A stretch of 64,000 nucleotides of DNA. It comes from Vulcanimicrobiota bacterium (GTDB lineage Bacteria > Vulcanimicrobiota > Xenobia > Xenobiales > JADMJV01). Below are positions 54,145 to 62,739 of this stretch, in pieces (within the stretch, counting starts at the first letter, position 1; every line of letters begins with the position of its first letter). Below the pieces are notes generated by a model that worked only from the letters and a program-made list of their open reading frames with translations, was not told where the DNA came from and did no database searches. The DNA lies in contig JAEXNA010000040.1 in assembly GCA_023447635.1 (NCBI GenBank), forward strand, positions 51,731-115,730, in the 5' to 3' direction. The translations under genes were made by a program, and so were the position numbers.

Positions 54145-55004
54145 CGACAGCTCCAGCTACCCTACGTGAGGGATACAGGCAGAAGTTCAACGAGGCCGAC
54201 GCCAAATGGGCTCGGGCGATTAAAGTGGACACTATCGCCATGCTGTTGGGTATCGTAGCAGTCTTTGCGACGCCGGGATGGTCGCTGGTGCTAGCCACAG
54301 CTTCTCTTTTCTTGTTATTCGGCTCTTGGGTGCTGAAGGGGTCCTATTCAGCAGCAAAACAGATCGCCGAAGAGGGACGACGCGCCTACGTTCTGGTCGA
54401 TGGACTTGGCTACGAGTTGAAAGGCAAGCGCCGTACAGATCTGCTAGAGCGACTGCCCAGGATCGCGGCTCAGAGCAACCAGGAAACCAGTGAAGAGTAC
54501 TTTTCCAACGCTGAGGGTCAGGGCTTGGCACGAGTTCTGAAGAACACGCAAGAAAGTGCGTTCTGGACGCGTCACTTGGCCGGCGATTCAGCATTCTCCG
54601 AAAATTTTCAGACCGTTGTAATGGCGCTTTGTGCCTTCGGTATCTTTCTGGGCTGCGTTTGTATCGACCTTAAAGAAACTCGGCTGAAAGTAGCGCAGTG
54701 CGCAGTCCTCGTCATCGCAGGAATGATAACGCGTGACAACATCAGCCGTTCCATAGCCTACACCCAGGCGAAAAATGACGCTGCCCTTATTGACGAAAGG
54801 CTAGAGAATGAGTCGCTCGATTCACTCAGCCCGCAGGACCAGCTAGCCGTAGTTGCCCTCGTTCTCGGCGACTACAACGCGCTGGCATCCGGGATGCCGG
54901 TGCTCTCGAAGAAACTCCACACCCGCAGGAAAGAGGAGCTGAACAAGCTCTGGAACGAGCGTCAGGAGAAAGACCTCGCGACTACAGATGAGGAGAAGGT
55001 ATGA
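54141..55004 (+). CDS. four-TM CBASS effector, S-4TM-like
   Basis: In this 287-residue product TM1-TM2 are at about 31-65 (AMLLGIVAVFATPGW; LVLATASLFLLFGSWVL) and TM3-TM4 at about 155-200 (VVMALCAFGIFLGCVCI; VAQCAVLVIAGMI). The layout of a soluble middle between the two TM pairs and a charged helical C-terminus matches the SMODS-associated 4TM effectors, which are thought to damage the membrane when the nucleotide signal binds. GTG start. Overlaps on both sides show tight coupling. Confidence 0.72.
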   Translation: MTTAPATLREGYRQKFNEADAKWARAIKVDTIAMLLGIVAVFATPGWSLVLATASLFLLFGSWVLKGSYSAAKQIAEEGRRAYVLVDGLGYELKGKRRTDLLERLPRIAAQSNQETSEEYFSNAEGQGLARVLKNTQESAFWTRHLAGDSAFSENFQTVVMALCAFGIFLGCVCIDLKETRLKVAQCAVLVIAGMITRDNISRSIAYTQAKNDAALIDERLENESLDSLSPQDQLAVVALVLGDYNALASGMPVLSKKLHTRRKEELNKLWNERQEKDLATTDEEKV

Positions 55005-55912
55005 CCAGACCCAAAACCCCCAAACCCTTCCCCGAAGCTCATCAGCAACACGGCAAGGCTGTGCAGAACATCTTCGATCGCCAGCAAGCCGAGCCCGGGG
55101 GACCAGGCACGAAGGGTAAGGCTCATCCCGAGCAAGGCACCTTGCCTGTACCGGGCAAATACTTCCACTACACGAAGGACGGCTTCCAACATCTAAATGG
55201 CGCCCTGGAACTCGAAGTCGGCGAATGGATGAGGTTGCCTCTTTACGGCGCGGTTCTCCACGTCGTGCTCAAGCCGGCACCTTGCGAGTACAAGGCAGAA
55301 CGTCACGATGACGGGACCATACACATCGACGTCCAAGCCATCACCGCTAACCTAACCTTCACTTACCACCTATTCGCCAAGGCGGGTGGTGAGATGTTCG
55401 TGACGATCTTTGTTCCATTCGAGATCCGACAGATGAGTGAGACGAGGTACGCCATCGAATACCGGACCGTGGTAAAGTACGAGGTAGAGCACCAGACCGA
55501 GGCCGAGGTGACCAAGCTTCTGAAGCGAGTAGGTTCGGGGCTACCTCTTGGGCTAGCGAGAGACATCGAAGAGCTTAATCTGTCGGTGGACTGGACCGGC
55601 GAACCCGCTCTGGATGCTCCGGAAGGATCGAATCAAATGCCTAACTCACCGAACGAACAGGGAGCGATGTCGGCCCCGAACCAGATCGACCCGGCTTGGC
55701 AGCGCCGGCAAGTGCTCGCAACGGAGCGACTGGCCGCAGAGATGGCCGAGAGCAACCGTCTGAAAAGACTTGAGCTTGGCCTCGATCAGACCCCAGAGCC
55801 TGAGATGGGAATCGCCATTGGAATGGAGACTGGGGTGGAGTGGGGAGATCCCTCTATCGACTTTCTCGCCCTAGCTGGGTCCTTGACAGAGGATGACTTC
55901 GATGCCGATTGA
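55001..55912 (+). CDS. unknown protein within the CBASS-like operon
   Basis: In this 303-residue product residues about 45-200 are beta-rich (WMRLPLYGAVLHVVLKPAP; FTYHLFAKAGGEMFVTIFVP). The C-terminal about 100 residues are acidic and helical/disordered and end in DDFDAD. It overlaps the effector (ATGA) and the PIN gene by 11 bases. It is not a known CBASS ancillary (Cap2, Cap3, HORMA, TRIP13). It may sense phage, or its acidic tail may be the antitoxin of the PIN protein. Confidence 0.75.
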   Translation: MTRPKTPKPFPEAHQQHGKAVQNIFDRQQAEPGGPGTKGKAHPEQGTLPVPGKYFHYTKDGFQHLNGALELEVGEWMRLPLYGAVLHVVLKPAPCEYKAERHDDGTIHIDVQAITANLTFTYHLFAKAGGEMFVTIFVPFEIRQMSETRYAIEYRTVVKYEVEHQTEAEVTKLLKRVGSGLPLGLARDIEELNLSVDWTGEPALDAPEGSNQMPNSPNEQGAMSAPNQIDPAWQRRQVLATERLAAEMAESNRLKRLELGLDQTPEPEMGIAIGMETGVEWGDPSIDFLALAGSLTEDDFDAD

Positions 55913-56309
55913 TCGCGTACTCCACCACGTCGTGGACACCAACGTCTGCATCCACTACATGCGTGGCCACGAGACTGCCGTGAAGTGGCTCGTCGAAAAT
56001 CGGCGTCATTCTGCCATTACGGACGTGGTCAGGCTCGAACTCTTTCGAAGGGCCAACAAGCCGAGTTCCAGGCGAACGATCGAGAACTTCGTGGCCTCGA
56101 TGCACGTTTTGCTTACGGAGCGGGCACACATAGCGCGAGCAAAGACCTGCTACCGAGATTGGGAGCGCAGCAGGGGCCCTAATCCTGACCTTCCTGACAT
56201 GATGATCGCACAAGTAGCGCTGAGTCACGGGCTAAGCATCGTCACAGAGAACCTGAAAGACTTCGAACACATTCCAGGAATAGACCTGGTCGCGATGGAC
56301 TTCAGCTAA
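55902..56309 (+). CDS. PIN-domain ribonuclease, VapC-like
   Basis: The 135-residue product has the acidic PIN set: VVDTNVCIHY with the first Asp, VVRLELFRR with Glu, PDLPDMMIAQ with Asp, and the closing TENLKDFEHIPGI. VapC toxins cut tRNA or rRNA. No normal VapB of 70-90 residues precedes it; the partner would be the 303-residue protein. ATG 55,902 was chosen because AGAGG is 9 bases upstream; ATG 55,893 is an alternative. Confidence 0.88.
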   Translation: MPIDRVLHHVVDTNVCIHYMRGHETAVKWLVENRRHSAITDVVRLELFRRANKPSSRRTIENFVASMHVLLTERAHIARAKTCYRDWERSRGPNPDLPDMMIAQVALSHGLSIVTENLKDFEHIPGIDLVAMDFS

Positions 56310-56437
56310 CCATAGCCGTTCAGGTCCATCCCAAAAACAAAGCCCCGGCTTCACGGGGAAACCGAGGCATTCACTTGGCGGTGATGCTATAGGATTTCCG
56401 CTGCGAGCATGGGGCCACCTGCAAAGGAGACCCTACC

Positions 56438-57646
56438 TTGGCTTTACCCAAAATGTATCCCGTGGCCAGCGTGCCCGGGCTGTACCGCAGCACGTCCAAG
56501 CATACGCCTGCCAGCGTCTACCTCGGTCGATACCAGATCAGAGACCCAAAGATCCGCGACAAAAAGAAGAACAAGCGCTCCTTCTCGCGGACGCTTGGTG
56601 TTTTTCCGTCGGCCGAAGCGGCTTCAGAGGCCCTGTCTGGCTTCCAGAGAGAAATCAAAGCTAGATTTGGGAAGGGCGTAGCGCCGCCGCCGGCCACCGT
56701 CCGGACCCTGGTCGAAGCTCAGCGAGCTCAGCTTCTCGAACGTGGCCACCGCCTTCGACCGGCCACGCTCGCGAACTATAAACGAGAGAACGAGTGCGCT
56801 CTCAAATTCTTCGGACGCCGGTGGATGCCCGAAATCACTGACGATGACGAGAAGCCGATCCGAGACTGCCTTCTCACCGACCTATCCCGAGGCAGAATCG
56901 AAGAATGGATCCGTTTCCGTCTCGATACGGTGAGTGCGGCGACAGTGAACCGCGACCTGGCCCGCCTCCGGACGGTGATGCGGTGGGCAGAGCGGGAAGG
57001 CTGGTTGGAAACCAACCCGATCAACCGCATCTCTCAGCTGCGGGAAACGGAGGGGGTCATTCGATGGCTTCAAGACGATGAGGAAGAGCGCCTGAAGGTG
57101 GCTAGCCCAGATTGGCTTTGGAGGATGATCGAATTCTCGTTCTGGACTGGGCTCAGGCAGGGTGAGCAGCTTAGTCTGCGCTGGAACCAGACCCTCAACG
57201 GCATGATAGAAGTCCGCGCCACCCAGGCTAAAACTCATCGCCCTCGCTACGTTCCTATAACCGAGACGGTGGCCACGATACTCGAAGAGCAACGGGCCGC
57301 ACCCAACGCCCATCCCATCTGGGTCTTCCCGAACTACAGGGGCAAGAATCGCTGGAATCAGTACAACCTGTATAAGATCTGGAACAAGGCCCGAATAGCG
57401 GCCGGGCTAGACGACTATCGCTGGCACGACAACCGCCACACTTTCTGCAGCAGACTGGTCCAGGAAGGGGTCGAGCTCGAAAAGATCCAGGCGTTGGCCG
57501 GCCATAAGGATATCAAGATGACGCAGAGGTATGCTCATCTCGCTCCTACCCATCTCAGGGCCCCGATGGACGCTCTCGAGTCGCGCAAGCGGCGTCAGTT
57601 ACTGCAGATGGCGGCACTGGAGCAACCCAGTGGAGCAACCGGGTAG
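56438..57646 (+). CDS. int: tyrosine recombinase (phage integrase)
   Basis: The 402-residue product has an N-terminal arm-binding-like domain (about 1-75), a core-binding domain (about 87-195) and a catalytic domain with Arg240 (TGLRQGE), Lys265, His330-x-x-Arg333 (HDNRHTF), His356 (AGHKD) and Tyr365 (QRYAHL). All active residues are present. It integrates into tRNA-Lys. TTG start. The last codons (LEQPSGATG) are made of two GGAGCAACC arm-type repeats. The 128 bases upstream hold a small hairpin and no gene. Confidence 0.96.
   Translation: MALPKMYPVASVPGLYRSTSKHTPASVYLGRYQIRDPKIRDKKKNKRSFSRTLGVFPSAEAASEALSGFQREIKARFGKGVAPPPATVRTLVEAQRAQLLERGHRLRPATLANYKRENECALKFFGRRWMPEITDDDEKPIRDCLLTDLSRGRIEEWIRFRLDTVSAATVNRDLARLRTVMRWAEREGWLETNPINRISQLRETEGVIRWLQDDEEERLKVASPDWLWRMIEFSFWTGLRQGEQLSLRWNQTLNGMIEVRATQAKTHRPRYVPITETVATILEEQRAAPNAHPIWVFPNYRGKNRWNQYNLYKIWNKARIAAGLDDYRWHDNRHTFCSRLVQEGVELEKIQALAGHKDIKMTQRYAHLAPTHLRAPMDALESRKRRQLLQMAALEQPSGATG
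57618..57640 (+). repeat. right arm-type repeats, two GGAGCAACC copies
   Basis: TGGAGCAACC at 57,618 and 57,631, inside the 3' end of int. They match the three copies at 19,832-19,863 at the other prophage end. Confidence 0.6.
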
Positions 57647-57692
57647 GCCAAAATGGCTTAAAATAAGGCTGCAGAGCATTTTTTAGAGATTT

Positions 57693-57737
57693 CTTTTAAT
57701 CGGGTGGTCGCAGGTTCAAATCCTGCATGACCCACCA
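57693..57737 (+). repeat. attR, 45-bp core (3' fragment of tRNA-Lys)
   Basis: Identical to 19,684-19,728. It lacks the 5' half of the tRNA, so it is not a functional gene. Confidence 0.93.
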
Positions 57738-57739
57738 GG

Positions 57740-57772
57740 AAACCCTCGAGAAATCGAGGGTTTCTTTTTTTT
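57740..57772 (+). terminator. original host terminator of tRNA-Lys
   Basis: AAACCCTCGA-GAAA-TCGAGGGTTT is followed by CTTTTTTTT. It lies just past attR, where the native 3' flank of tRNA-Lys should be. Confidence 0.88.
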
Positions 57773-57854
57773 ACCCCCGCCACACGGGGGCATCCCAGCC
57801 GCCGCTCCGTCAAAAAAGAGGGACCCGACTCCAGCCTCAAGGAACGTCCCTCAA

Positions 57855-58862
57855 GTGAAAATCGAAGCGTTCTGCACGGCTCAAAACCCCTCCCTTCCCC
57901 CCTTCTCCGCCCTGACCCAGAGAGGGAGGGACGACAGCAGCCTGCTCCAGCAACTCGACGGTCAGATGGACGCCCTATTCGGCGACGGCACAGAGATGAC
58001 GAGCGAGCGCTACGCGCTCATTCGCCACATGCAGCGAGTTGCCCATCATTACAGCTTTGAACTCTCAGAAGAGAGTCTCGCTGGCGCCTCAGCCTGGCTC
58101 GAGCAGTCGCTGGCGATCGCTCTCTGGCCCGACGGGAGCTTACGCGACCCCGCCGGCCTGGTGCTCTTCCGACCTGGCTCGCAGCCCGACGACCAGGCTT
58201 CACTCCCTGTCTCCCCGGAAGCCAAGATCCGAAAAGGCCTCAGCGAACGCCGCCTGCAGGCGCAGAGCATCGCCGTCCCCTCCCACCTTCCGACCGTGGC
58301 GGACGAACATCAGGTCTTACTGCGCTCCCCCGAAGACGTTGCCCGGAGAACCCTTGCCCTCTTCCTGGTGGCCCTCCGAGCCGAGTCGGTCGGAGCCGGC
58401 GATCCGATTGGGCTGGCCGATATGCAAGAGCGCCAGCCGGTGGGCTGGGCTTCACTGACGCCACAAGAGCAAGATTTCATCAACGATCCGGCACCGCCCG
58501 AAGAACTGGTGATGGAGATGTCCTGGAGGTATGAAGCGCTGCAGCTCCTATTCTGGGCTCTAGGACGCTCGCAACTCGCACCGCCCTCCGAAACCTGCGA
58601 CGTCGGTGAACTCGTTGGGCTACTTCTCGAGGTCGAAGAGTCGCTGTTCCTGGCCCAGGCCTCCTTGCGCCCTACCCCCATCCTGCTCGACGCCCTGGAC
58701 CTGCACTACCGCGCCCACTGGGCTATCCGTCAGGCCGACATGACCGGGGAAGAGATTCCTGGCGGACTCGATCCCGGAGTCGTTTTCGAAAGGCATCACG
58801 CCCTGAACTGGCTAACTCGTTTCGAGGAAGCGCCCTGGGACGATGTCGACACGCCGACCTGA
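57855..58862 (+). CDS. DUF4272-family protein
   Basis: The 335-residue product has a C-terminal half with the DUF4272 pattern: LRSPEDVARRTLALFLVALR, LTPQEQDFINDPAPPEE, MSWRYEALQLLFWALGR and CDVGELVGLL. The function of the family is unknown. GTG start. It is the first host gene to the right of the prophage. Confidence 0.85.
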   Translation: MKIEAFCTAQNPSLPPFSALTQRGRDDSSLLQQLDGQMDALFGDGTEMTSERYALIRHMQRVAHHYSFELSEESLAGASAWLEQSLAIALWPDGSLRDPAGLVLFRPGSQPDDQASLPVSPEAKIRKGLSERRLQAQSIAVPSHLPTVADEHQVLLRSPEDVARRTLALFLVALRAESVGAGDPIGLADMQERQPVGWASLTPQEQDFINDPAPPEELVMEMSWRYEALQLLFWALGRSQLAPPSETCDVGELVGLLLEVEESLFLAQASLRPTPILLDALDLHYRAHWAIRQADMTGEEIPGGLDPGVVFERHHALNWLTRFEEAPWDDVDTPT

Positions 58863-58902
58863 ACCGGCTGGAAACGGGTCGGAGAATCCGTTCAGCATGT
58901 TG

Positions 58903-58931
58903 TTGACAGTGCGATCGGCCTGTATTATCAT
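58903..58931 (+). promoter_or_regulatory. promoter of the rplM-rpsI operon
   Basis: TTGACA, a 17-base spacer and TATCAT; TATTAT overlaps at a shorter spacing. Confidence 0.75.
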
Positions 58932-58941
58932 AGCCGAGCTT

Positions 58942-58960
58942 TGCCCCCCTCTTGGGGGCA
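58942..58960 (+). promoter_or_regulatory. hairpin in the rplM leader
   Basis: TGCCCCC-CTCTT-GGGGGCA lies in the 5' UTR of rplM, where L13 leaders often hold autoregulatory or attenuator structures. The role is inferred. Confidence 0.45.
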
Positions 58961-59021
58961 CTTCCTTTATCTAGAGCATCGGAAATGGTACAGTTCCGAG
59001 CCTCATACGGAGAGAACCTTT

Positions 59022-59471
59022 ATGAAAACGGCACATCTGAGGCCCGAAGAGGTCCAGAGGACCTGGTATGAAGTCGACGCCACCGGCCACACCGTGGGTC
59101 GCCTCGCCTCGGCCATTGCGAGCGTACTCGCTGGCAAACACAAGCCCGACCACTCCAAGCATGTGGACGGCGGCGACTTCGTGATCGTCACCAACGCTGA
59201 CAAGCTCGAGTTCCGTGGCAACAAGTGGACCCAGAAGATCTACTACAAGCACTCGCTCTACCCGGGCGGTCTGCGCAAGACCACGGCAACCCAGATGAGG
59301 GAAAAGCACCCTGATCGCATCATTCACGAAGCCGTGCGCGGTATGCTGCCCAAGAATCGGCTGCGCTCGCCTCGCCTGCTGCGCCTGAAGATCTACTCGG
59401 CGGCCACTCATCCGCACCAGGCTCAGCAGCCTGTTGACTTCCCCGCCATCGACCATAAATCGAAGAGATAA
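59022..59471 (+). CDS. rplM: 50S ribosomal protein L13
   Basis: The 149-residue product has all usual L13 blocks: TWYEVDATGHTVGRLAS, VLAGKHKPDH, FVIVTNADKLEFRG, YYKHSLYPGGLR, AVRGMLPKNRL. It binds 23S rRNA in early 50S assembly. ATG 59,022 was chosen over longer starts because AGAGAAC precedes it and it gives the normal N-terminus. Confidence 0.98.
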   Translation: MKTAHLRPEEVQRTWYEVDATGHTVGRLASAIASVLAGKHKPDHSKHVDGGDFVIVTNADKLEFRGNKWTQKIYYKHSLYPGGLRKTTATQMREKHPDRIIHEAVRGMLPKNRLRSPRLLRLKIYSAATHPHQAQQPVDFPAIDHKSKR

Positions 59472-59482
59472 GAGTTAAATTC

Positions 59483-59890
59483 ATGAGTGATGTAAGCATC
59501 GGACCCATCGTATACGCCGCCACCGGCCGCCGCAAAAGAGCGGTTGCCCGCGTGCGTCTCGTCCCCGGCGACGGCCGGATTTTCGTCAACAACAAGCCCG
59601 CCGATGAGCATTTCGTGCGCGCTACCCACGTCATGCAGGTCAAGGACCCGCTCGAGTCCACCGAGACCCTGAGCAAGTTCAACGTGCTAGCTCGCTGCCA
59701 CGGCGGCGGAATCAGCGGCCAAGCTGGCGCTCTCCGTCACGGCATCGCCCGCGCCCTGCTGCGCTTCGACGACAATCTGCGCGTCAACCTTCGCAAGGGT
59801 GGGTTCCTGACCCGCGACCCGCGTGAAAAAGAGCGGAAGAAGTACGGCCGCAAGAGAGCTCGTAAGGGCTTCCAGTGGACCAAGCGTTAG
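59483..59890 (+). CDS. rpsI: 30S ribosomal protein S9
   Basis: The 135-residue product has YAATGRRKRAVARVRLVPG, GGGISGQAGALRHGIARAL and the C-terminal basic tail ending FQWTKR, which reaches the decoding site. It lies 11 bases after rplM, the conserved order. Confidence 0.98.
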   Translation: MSDVSIGPIVYAATGRRKRAVARVRLVPGDGRIFVNNKPADEHFVRATHVMQVKDPLESTETLSKFNVLARCHGGGISGQAGALRHGIARALLRFDDNLRVNLRKGGFLTRDPREKERKKYGRKRARKGFQWTKR

Positions 59891-59911
59891 GATCCGTCCT
59901 ACGCTGTGGAG

Positions 59912-59937
59912 GGCTCCCGATTTTCGGGGGCCTTTTT
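59912..59937 (+). terminator. terminator of rplM-rpsI
   Basis: GGCTCCCGA / TCGGGGGCC is followed by TTTTT. Confidence 0.8.
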
Positions 59938-59960
59938 CCTTTCTCGGCCTATGGAGCCCC

Positions 59961-60003
59961 AAAGAAAGAGCCCGACTCTCGACGAGAGCCGGGCTCTTTC
60001 TTT
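59961..60003. terminator. bidirectional terminator
   Basis: AAAGAAAGAGCCCG / CGGGCTCTTTCTTT lies between convergent rpsI and the gene at 60,038-61,198. Confidence 0.88.
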
Positions 60004-60037
60004 GAGACGCAGCCCCAGAGAAACCAGAGGCTGACGC

Positions 60038-61198
60038 TCAGACGCGTCCCTGAGGAGCCGCCACCGTAAACGAAGCCACAGAACGCCGGTCCCAGCTAAA
60101 CTCGCGGGTATTCACGTAGTCCCGCACCTCGGTCTTCGCGGGCACGCCTTCTTCGGCGACGCGGCGAAGCGCCTGGCCCAACTGCACCCCGAGTCGATTG
60201 ATATGGTCCTCTTGAGGGTCCCTCCCCTCCAGGATCAGACTGCCGGCACCCTCGACCCTGGTGACCAGATTCGCCTTCCACTCGGGGCGGACCGGACTGT
60301 AGAGCGCCGCTCCGACCAGGTGGTACCAGCTACCGAAGTTGTCACCCGCCGGAGCAGAATCGCTACGCAGATAGCTGAGACGACGAGTCAGCTCTCGCTC
60401 CTGACGGTCCGGGGTATAGAGACCTTCGCAGAGCACGTTCTCGGTTGCCAATAGCGTAGCGTAGAGGTCGCCTTCGTTGAGGCGATACGACTCCCGAAAT
60501 AGCTGGTGAAACTCTACCGATCCGGGCTCTTGCGAGAGCATCCAGGCCTTCAGTTCCGCCTCCCTCCCGGTAGGCATCACCAGATTCGTGGCGCCCAGGC
60601 CCAGAGCACAGAGCAGCTTACTCCGCGACATAGTTGGGAAGGGAAACGGACGCTCCCCCATCACCGCCTGCCCCACTCGGGCGAAGTAGCCGACCCCCTG
60701 ATAGCCCTTCGCCTCGGAACTCCACTCGTGCTCGGGACCCAGGTGAGGAGAATACTGGGGGAACTCGCCCATGACAGAGCCGAGAGTCTCCATCAGCGGC
60801 TCCAGGTCTAGCGGAGCCTGCTGACCGATCTTGTAATCAGCCACGCTCTGGCGCAGCCCTGCCGGCGTACTGGAGCCGCTGGAAAAGAAGCGGGTCACGG
60901 CGCCCCAGGTCATGCGAGCCAGGTCGACCGGAAGCTTGTCGACCAGATTCAGCAGAAGGGAGTCCGAAGCGGGATTGACTCGATCGGTCGATGTTGCCCG
61001 GTCGGTTTCCGGCCTGGCGACTCGGAGCGCCTCGCGAAAGGTCAGCCCTTCGACTCTGTCTTCCACCGAGGTGGCTTGGAATCCGTCTTGAGCCTGTTGG
61101 TTCAATGACGCGCTAAAGGAGAGTCGCGGCGGTCTTTGACCTGCCGACAACACCTGAGGTGAGATAAGCATGCTCGTAAAGTAAGAGTTGAAGCTCAA
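60038..61198 (-). CDS. unknown protein
   Basis: The product (386 residues from TTG 61,198; GAGGA lies upstream) is mostly helical, with a central LLCALGLGATNLVMPTGREA and a C-terminal VRDYVNTREFSWDRRSVASF. ATG 61,171 is an alternative. No signal peptide and no known motif. It is divergent from the NAD(P)HX repair gene. Confidence 0.75.
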   Translation of the reverse strand: MSFNSYFTSMLISPQVLSAGQRPPRLSFSASLNQQAQDGFQATSVEDRVEGLTFREALRVARPETDRATSTDRVNPASDSLLLNLVDKLPVDLARMTWGAVTRFFSSGSSTPAGLRQSVADYKIGQQAPLDLEPLMETLGSVMGEFPQYSPHLGPEHEWSSEAKGYQGVGYFARVGQAVMGERPFPFPTMSRSKLLCALGLGATNLVMPTGREAELKAWMLSQEPGSVEFHQLFRESYRLNEGDLYATLLATENVLCEGLYTPDRQERELTRRLSYLRSDSAPAGDNFGSWYHLVGAALYSPVRPEWKANLVTRVEGAGSLILEGRDPQEDHINRLGVQLGQALRRVAEEGVPAKTEVRDYVNTREFSWDRRSVASFTVAAPQGRV

Positions 61199-61257
61199 AA
61201 GGTCCTCAAAAACCCCGTGGTCCAGGGTCCCGAGAGGTTTCGTGGAAGCGGACCCCT

Positions 61258-62718
61258 ATGATTCTCGTCACCCCTAGCCAGATGGAGTCCATCGACCGCG
61301 ACACCATCCAACAGCACGGCCTGGCCTCGCTGGTCCTGATGGAAAACGCGGCCCGCTCCGTGCTCCCCCTCCTGCCGAGGGGTCCCGTAGCCGTCCTGGT
61401 AGGCCCCGGTAACAACGGTGGCGATGGCCTGGTTTTGGCCAGGGCCCTTCACGAACAGGGGCGTCCGACGATGGCCTATCTACTCTCGGAAAACCTCTCG
61501 CCCGACGCGGAGACCCAGCTCAAACTGGCGAGAGAGTGGGACGTCCCTCTCACCCCTCTGTGGGACGACGACAGCAAGGGCCCGTCCTTTGAAGCCGGCT
61601 CCGTGATCATTGATGCCCTCTTTGGAACGGGCCTCGGTCGAGAGTTGGTCGGCCGCTACGCTCGGACTCTAGAGGCCGCCAACAGCGCCAACGCCTTCCG
61701 AGTCGCCATCGATATCCCCTCGGGGGTGGATGGCGCCAGCGGCCGAGTTCTGGGAACCTCGTTCAAGGCCGACCTGACGGTCACGTTCGGCGTCGCGAAA
61801 TGGGGCCACGTGCTGCATCCGGGCAAAGAGCGATGCGGCCGATTGGAAATCACCCAACCAGGCTTTCACCCAGGTGCCCTGCGCCAGCACGGCGCCGTTC
61901 GCTACGTCACCCCGGACCTGGCTAGCTCCCTGCTTCCCTCGGATTGGCCCACGATGCACAAGGGCGACAATGGGCGCGTCCTGCTGGTGACCGGCTCGAA
62001 CACCTACCCTGGAGCGGGGATCCTCAGCACTCTTGGGGCGATTCACGGCGGAGCCGGCCTGGTCTCCTATGCCAGCACCGAGGGGCTCAGGGATGCCATC
62101 ATGGCCTGGACGCCAGAGGCGCTCCTGCTCGACCGAGGGTCTCTCGACGACCTCTCTCCCTACAACGTCCTGGTCATCGGCTCTGGCCTGGGCGACGACA
62201 CCGACCGCCTGGGTTCGGACCTGCTCAGCCGGTTCGAAGGGCCCGTCGTGGTCGACGCGGACGCTCTGAGGTTAGTCTCGAGATTCTCCTACGAAAAACG
62301 ACGAGAATGGGTCCTCACGCCGCATCCTGGAGAACTGGCGCGTCTGCTGGGTCGCTCCGTGGCCCAGATGGAGAAAGACCGCATCGGAACCGCACTCGAA
62401 GCCGCTGAGCATCTCGGATCGGTGGTCTGCTTCAAAGGAGCCCCCACCGTCTGCGCCTCGCCCGACGGACGCGCCCTGGTCAACAGCAGCGGACACTCCG
62501 TGCTGGCCCAGGGCGGCTCCGGCGACGTCCTGGCGGGGCTCATCGGAGCCTACATCGCGTATGGTCTACCAGCCCTGGAGGCGACAGCCGCCGCTGTCTA
62601 CGTGCACGGATTAGCGGCCCAGATTCTGGCGGACGACGGATCGCCCAGAGGGGTTGGCGCCCATGCGGTCGCCGCCTGTTTACCCCGGGCCTTTGGACTG
62701 GCTGTAGGAAAAGACTGA
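61258..62718 (+). CDS. nnr: bifunctional NAD(P)HX epimerase/dehydratase
   Basis: The 486-residue product has an N-terminal YjeF_N epimerase (about 1-210; MESIDRDTIQQHGLASLVLM, GPGNNGGDGLVLAR, DALFGTGL) and a C-terminal ADP/ATP-dependent dehydratase (about 225-480; HKGDNGRVLLVTGS, TPHPGELARL, CFKGAPTVCASPDG, GGSGDVLAGLIGAY). It repairs hydrated NAD(P)H. All key motifs are present. Confidence 0.96.
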   Translation: MILVTPSQMESIDRDTIQQHGLASLVLMENAARSVLPLLPRGPVAVLVGPGNNGGDGLVLARALHEQGRPTMAYLLSENLSPDAETQLKLAREWDVPLTPLWDDDSKGPSFEAGSVIIDALFGTGLGRELVGRYARTLEAANSANAFRVAIDIPSGVDGASGRVLGTSFKADLTVTFGVAKWGHVLHPGKERCGRLEITQPGFHPGALRQHGAVRYVTPDLASSLLPSDWPTMHKGDNGRVLLVTGSNTYPGAGILSTLGAIHGGAGLVSYASTEGLRDAIMAWTPEALLLDRGSLDDLSPYNVLVIGSGLGDDTDRLGSDLLSRFEGPVVVDADALRLVSRFSYEKRREWVLTPHPGELARLLGRSVAQMEKDRIGTALEAAEHLGSVVCFKGAPTVCASPDGRALVNSSGHSVLAQGGSGDVLAGLIGAYIAYGLPALEATAAAVYVHGLAAQILADDGSPRGVGAHAVAACLPRAFGLAVGKD

Positions 62719-62739
62719 CCTTCTGCTGTACTCTAGGGG

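Larger units (their letters stand above)
19684..57737 (+). mobile_element. tailed-phage prophage integrated in tRNA-Lys
   Basis: A 45-bp perfect direct repeat of the tRNA-Lys 3' part bounds about 38 kb. Inside are all modules of a temperate phage: integrase by the right end, packaging, HK97-type head, long tail, lysis, primase-helicase, two XRE regulators and cargo. All structural genes appear intact, so it may be inducible. No sheath protein was recognised and the tape measure is 1032 residues, which suggests a siphovirus-like particle. Confidence 0.95.

Noticed and set aside
57693..57737. Second tRNA-Lys
   Set aside because: Only the 3' 45 bases from the anticodon loop on are present; there is no 5' acceptor or D arm. 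It is attR.
19684..57737. Myovirus-type (contractile) prophage
   Set aside because: No tail sheath gene or baseplate-wedge set was recognised between the tube and tape-measure genes.
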